From the NCBI GenBank assembly GCA_024407875.1, contig JAKSVT010000017.1, positions 1-50,355 on the forward strand: a DNA stretch of 50,355 bases. Direction: 5' to 3'. The translations under genes and the position numbers were made by a program. The notes beneath the pieces were generated by a model. That model saw nothing but the letters and a program-made list of their open reading frames with translations, searched no databases and was not told where the DNA came from. Each line of letters begins with the position of its first letter. Positions within the stretch are counted from its first letter, which is position 1. Positions 48,167-50,355 of this stretch are shown here, one piece after another. This stretch comes from Alphaproteobacteria bacterium. GTDB lineage: Bacteria; Pseudomonadota; Alphaproteobacteria; CAAGCB01; CAG-977.

Positions 48167-50355
48167 ATGAAAAAGATAATAAGCTTATTAATTTTATCAA
48201 TTGCTTTTGTTGGATTTTCAAGTGAAGCTTATGCAAGAGATTGTAAGCCTATGGATTCTGATAATTGTAATACGTATAATGGAACTGGAGGCTGTAGACA
48301 ATGGGTAGCATCGTCAGCTTCAGCTTGTTATACAAGGGATAAAAAAGGATGTGAATGTAAAGAAACTTATCCAGGATATTATATGTCCTCTGATTTAGAC
48401 ATTTTTGAATGTCCTATCGGATCATATTGTCCTGGTCATGTTGGGGCTGGTGGTAAAACTGATTGTACAGGTGGAAAGACGACATGTCAGTCCAAGAGTC
48501 AAAACTCAGCACAGTGCGTTTCACCGGCATCTTGTACGTCATCATCTACAGGAGATGCATGTGTAGCTTGGAAGGCTAATTATGATACATGTCCAGTAGA
48601 GGCTACATCATGTTCAACATGTAAATCAAATGGAAAAACACGTTATGTAGTTAATTCATGTAAACAAGGAACATCTTTACATGCAGGAGATTACACATGT
48701 CATCCAATAGATTGTGGTAGTCATACAACATTTACAAATTCATCAATAAGTAATTGTTCTTCAGTATCAGTTTGTTGGAAGAATAATGCGACAGCATGGT
48801 ATTGTAATCAATGTAATTCAGGTTATTTGTTAGTTGGTGGTGGCTGTGGAAAAGCTTGTGAAGCTGGATATTTCTTGCCATCTTATCAAGCAGGATGTCA
48901 AAATTGTCCTCAAAATGCTTACTGTCCAGCAAACTCAACATCTCCTACAAGTTGCAATACAGTTGGTCAAGGTTATGTAACTGATCATAATAAGGCAAAA
49001 ACAGCTTCAGAATGTCATAGTCCAAGTACTAATGGAACAACAACAAGTGAGGGATGCCCAACAGGAAATACAACAGTATTTTCTTCATGTCCAACACTTT
49101 GTAATTGTGCTGAATGTAATCAAAATGGAACTAAAAAGTATTATTGTACAAGCTGTAAAGATGGTGGATCATTTAGAACCTCAGACTATACTTGTCAAGA
49201 ACTCTCATGTCCATCAGGAAAAACATTAAGTTCTTCATCTTATATAGCAAATTGTGCTAAATCAACTAAATGCTTTAAAGATGGTACAGCTAAATACTAT
49301 TGTGATCAATGTAATAGCGGTTATACTTTAAATAGTAATGGAACATGTTCTGGAGGTTCTACATTACCTGCATGTCCAGGTCCTGATAGTGGAAAGCAAA
49401 TTTATGCAACATGTCCAACACCTTGTGCATCATGTACTAAGTGTGCAAGACAGGACAATGGTCAAACAAATTATTATTGTGCAAATTGTAAAGCAGGTGT
49501 TTCATTTACAGTTGAAACATATACATGTACACCAATTAATTGCCCATCTGGAGTTACAACAAGCACAAGTAGTACTATAGCAGGATGTTCATCAACAGGA
49601 GTATGTTGGGCAAATAATAATACAGCATATTATTGCAAAACATGTAATACAGGATATACATTAACTTCACAAGGAACATGTACTAAAGCTGAATGTACAA
49701 ATTTAGATGAAAAATTCTGTTTACCATTAAGTGGATCAGCAAATAGTGGTTGTGGAAACTATTATAATGCAACATCAACAGCAGGATGTTCAAAATGGTC
49801 TCAAGTTTCAGATTGTTGTAATACAAATCCAGGATGCCGTTGTACAGGACATGCACTTAAAGGATATTATTGGGATAAGAGTGTAACTCCATATCCAACA
49901 AAGTGTCCAGGCAATCAAACAACAGATGGTGAAGGAGCAACGAGTGTATCTCAATGTCATTCTATAGATTCATGTACTATAGCATCATCAAATTTCTGTT
50001 TGCCGTATTCTCCAGCAAATTCATGTAAGACATATAATGATGACGAACCTGGTTGTGTTTGGGAAAAATCTAATGATTGTTGTCAAGCAGGACTTCCAGG
50101 AGGATATGATAGTGGATGTCGTTGTACAAAAGTAAATCCAGGATATCACTGGACCAGTCAAGATAAAGCTAATGGAATTTCATTCCCAGTTTTATGTGAA
50201 GTAGGATACTATTGCTTAGGTGGAGATAATGATCATATGCCATGTCCAGAAGGAAAATATTCACCATCAGGAGCAAAATCAGAAGATGAATGTGTAGTAA
50301 ATTGTCCTACAGGACAATCACTAAAAGAAGGTAAATGTGTACCTGATCATGGAAC
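48167..50355 (+). CDS. Very large secreted cysteine-rich protein, 3' end outside the window
   Basis: An ATG at 48167 opens a frame with no stop through to the window end: 729 residues so far. The signal peptide is MKKIISLLILSIAFVGFSSE, cleavage near AYA. Two kinds of module alternate. Type 1 (about 139-227, 297-394, 403-505) ends with a pattern like CWKNNATAWYCNQCNSGY and recurs in the 836-residue protein. Type 2 (about 26-117, 510-597, 603-709) has a GC-x-C-rich start, a GYYW or GYHW turn and CPxGK. A unit CEAGYFLPSYQAGCQNCPQN also matches the 836-residue protein. No anchor is visible in the part seen. Reverse-strand open frames across it are a by-product of its codon use. Confidence 0.85.
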   Translation, partial: MKKIISLLILSIAFVGFSSEAYARDCKPMDSDNCNTYNGTGGCRQWVASSASACYTRDKKGCECKETYPGYYMSSDLDIFECPIGSYCPGHVGAGGKTDCTGGKTTCQSKSQNSAQCVSPASCTSSSTGDACVAWKANYDTCPVEATSCSTCKSNGKTRYVVNSCKQGTSLHAGDYTCHPIDCGSHTTFTNSSISNCSSVSVCWKNNATAWYCNQCNSGYLLVGGGCGKACEAGYFLPSYQAGCQNCPQNAYCPANSTSPTSCNTVGQGYVTDHNKAKTASECHSPSTNGTTTSEGCPTGNTTVFSSCPTLCNCAECNQNGTKKYYCTSCKDGGSFRTSDYTCQELSCPSGKTLSSSSYIANCAKSTKCFKDGTAKYYCDQCNSGYTLNSNGTCSGGSTLPACPGPDSGKQIYATCPTPCASCTKCARQDNGQTNYYCANCKAGVSFTVETYTCTPINCPSGVTTSTSSTIAGCSSTGVCWANNNTAYYCKTCNTGYTLTSQGTCTKAECTNLDEKFCLPLSGSANSGCGNYYNATSTAGCSKWSQVSDCCNTNPGCRCTGHALKGYYWDKSVTPYPTKCPGNQTTDGEGATSVSQCHSIDSCTIASSNFCLPYSPANSCKTYNDDEPGCVWEKSNDCCQAGLPGGYDSGCRCTKVNPGYHWTSQDKANGISFPVLCEVGYYCLGGDNDHMPCPEGKYSPSGAKSEDECVVNCPTGQSLKEGKCVPDHG

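Noticed and set aside
42510-49580. Reverse-strand and shifted open frames across the Cys-rich genes
   Set aside because: They lie wholly within genes with signal peptides, ribosome-binding sites and conserved repeats. The Cys, Thr and Ser codon use (TGT, ACA, TCA) leaves few stops in other frames, so long shadows are expected.
42155-49684. CRISPR-like array
   Set aside because: The repetition is at the protein level with variable spacing inside open frames. There are no regular identical DNA repeats and no cas genes.
41642-50355. Eukaryotic contamination of the assembly
   Set aside because: The genes have bacterial signal peptides, GGAG-type ribosome-binding sites, no introns, rho-independent terminators, and the same base composition as flanking bacterial genes.

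Overview
The window is AT-rich DNA from a Gram-negative bacterium. It carries outer-membrane and periplasm genes (MlaE/MlaF/MlaC, a TolC-type channel, a Bax-type glucosaminidase, AnmK, DsbD) and the order alr-mlaE-mlaF-radA-cvpA, which is familiar from Alphaproteobacteria. Low GC, a Firmicutes-like ABC exporter and a large set of secreted cysteine-rich proteins suggest an uncultured, host-associated (probably gut) alphaproteobacterium. The taxonomic placement is inference.

1-6.3 kb is accessory. It holds a HipBA-type toxin-antitoxin locus whose HipA kinase stops exactly at its catalytic loop, a Bax-like glucosaminidase with Asp at the catalytic Glu position, a Sel1-repeat periplasmic protein, a DsbD/ScsB-like thiol reductase, and a Panacea-domain antitoxin overlapping a RelE-like toxin. 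6.4-15.3 kb is a compact, co-directional housekeeping block: alaS, alr, mlaE, mlaF, radA, cvpA, tsaB, rimI. 15.3-21 kb holds glf, a SMI1/KNR4-like protein, queA, an M48 protease and a convergent, overlapping anmK. 20.8-27.5 kb is one run: a small protein with a Cys/His-rich metal-binding-type tail, an ankyrin-repeat secreted protein, a heterodimeric ABC exporter of Firmicutes type, and a DTW-domain tRNA-modifying enzyme. 27.6-29.6 kb is an ATP-grasp/esterase gene pair behind a near-consensus promoter, followed by tRNA-Arg(CCU) and tandem terminators. 29.8-36.8 kb is mixed: an OtsB-like HAD phosphatase, small membrane proteins, a DUF4143 ATPase divergent from an AlbA_2/HATPase regulator, a family-3 solute-binding protein and a MlaC-like protein.

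36.8-41.5 kb encodes a complete MacAB-TolC-like tripartite pump in which MacB is split into separate ATPase and permease genes. From 41.6 kb to the window end there is a locus of five Sec-secreted, extremely cysteine-rich proteins: two large/small pairs that are duplicates of each other, and a fifth very large protein running off the edge. The large proteins carry ephrin-receptor-like (GCC2/GCC3-type) repeats and repeated modules of about 90-100 residues. All four complete proteins carry a Cys-Cys-Cys motif at, or (in the second small protein) near, the C-terminus. Members of the set share promoter and junction sequences. This locus, possibly served by the adjacent pump and by periplasmic thiol chemistry, is the best candidate in the window for an undescribed system. 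Its function is not visible from sequence alone.
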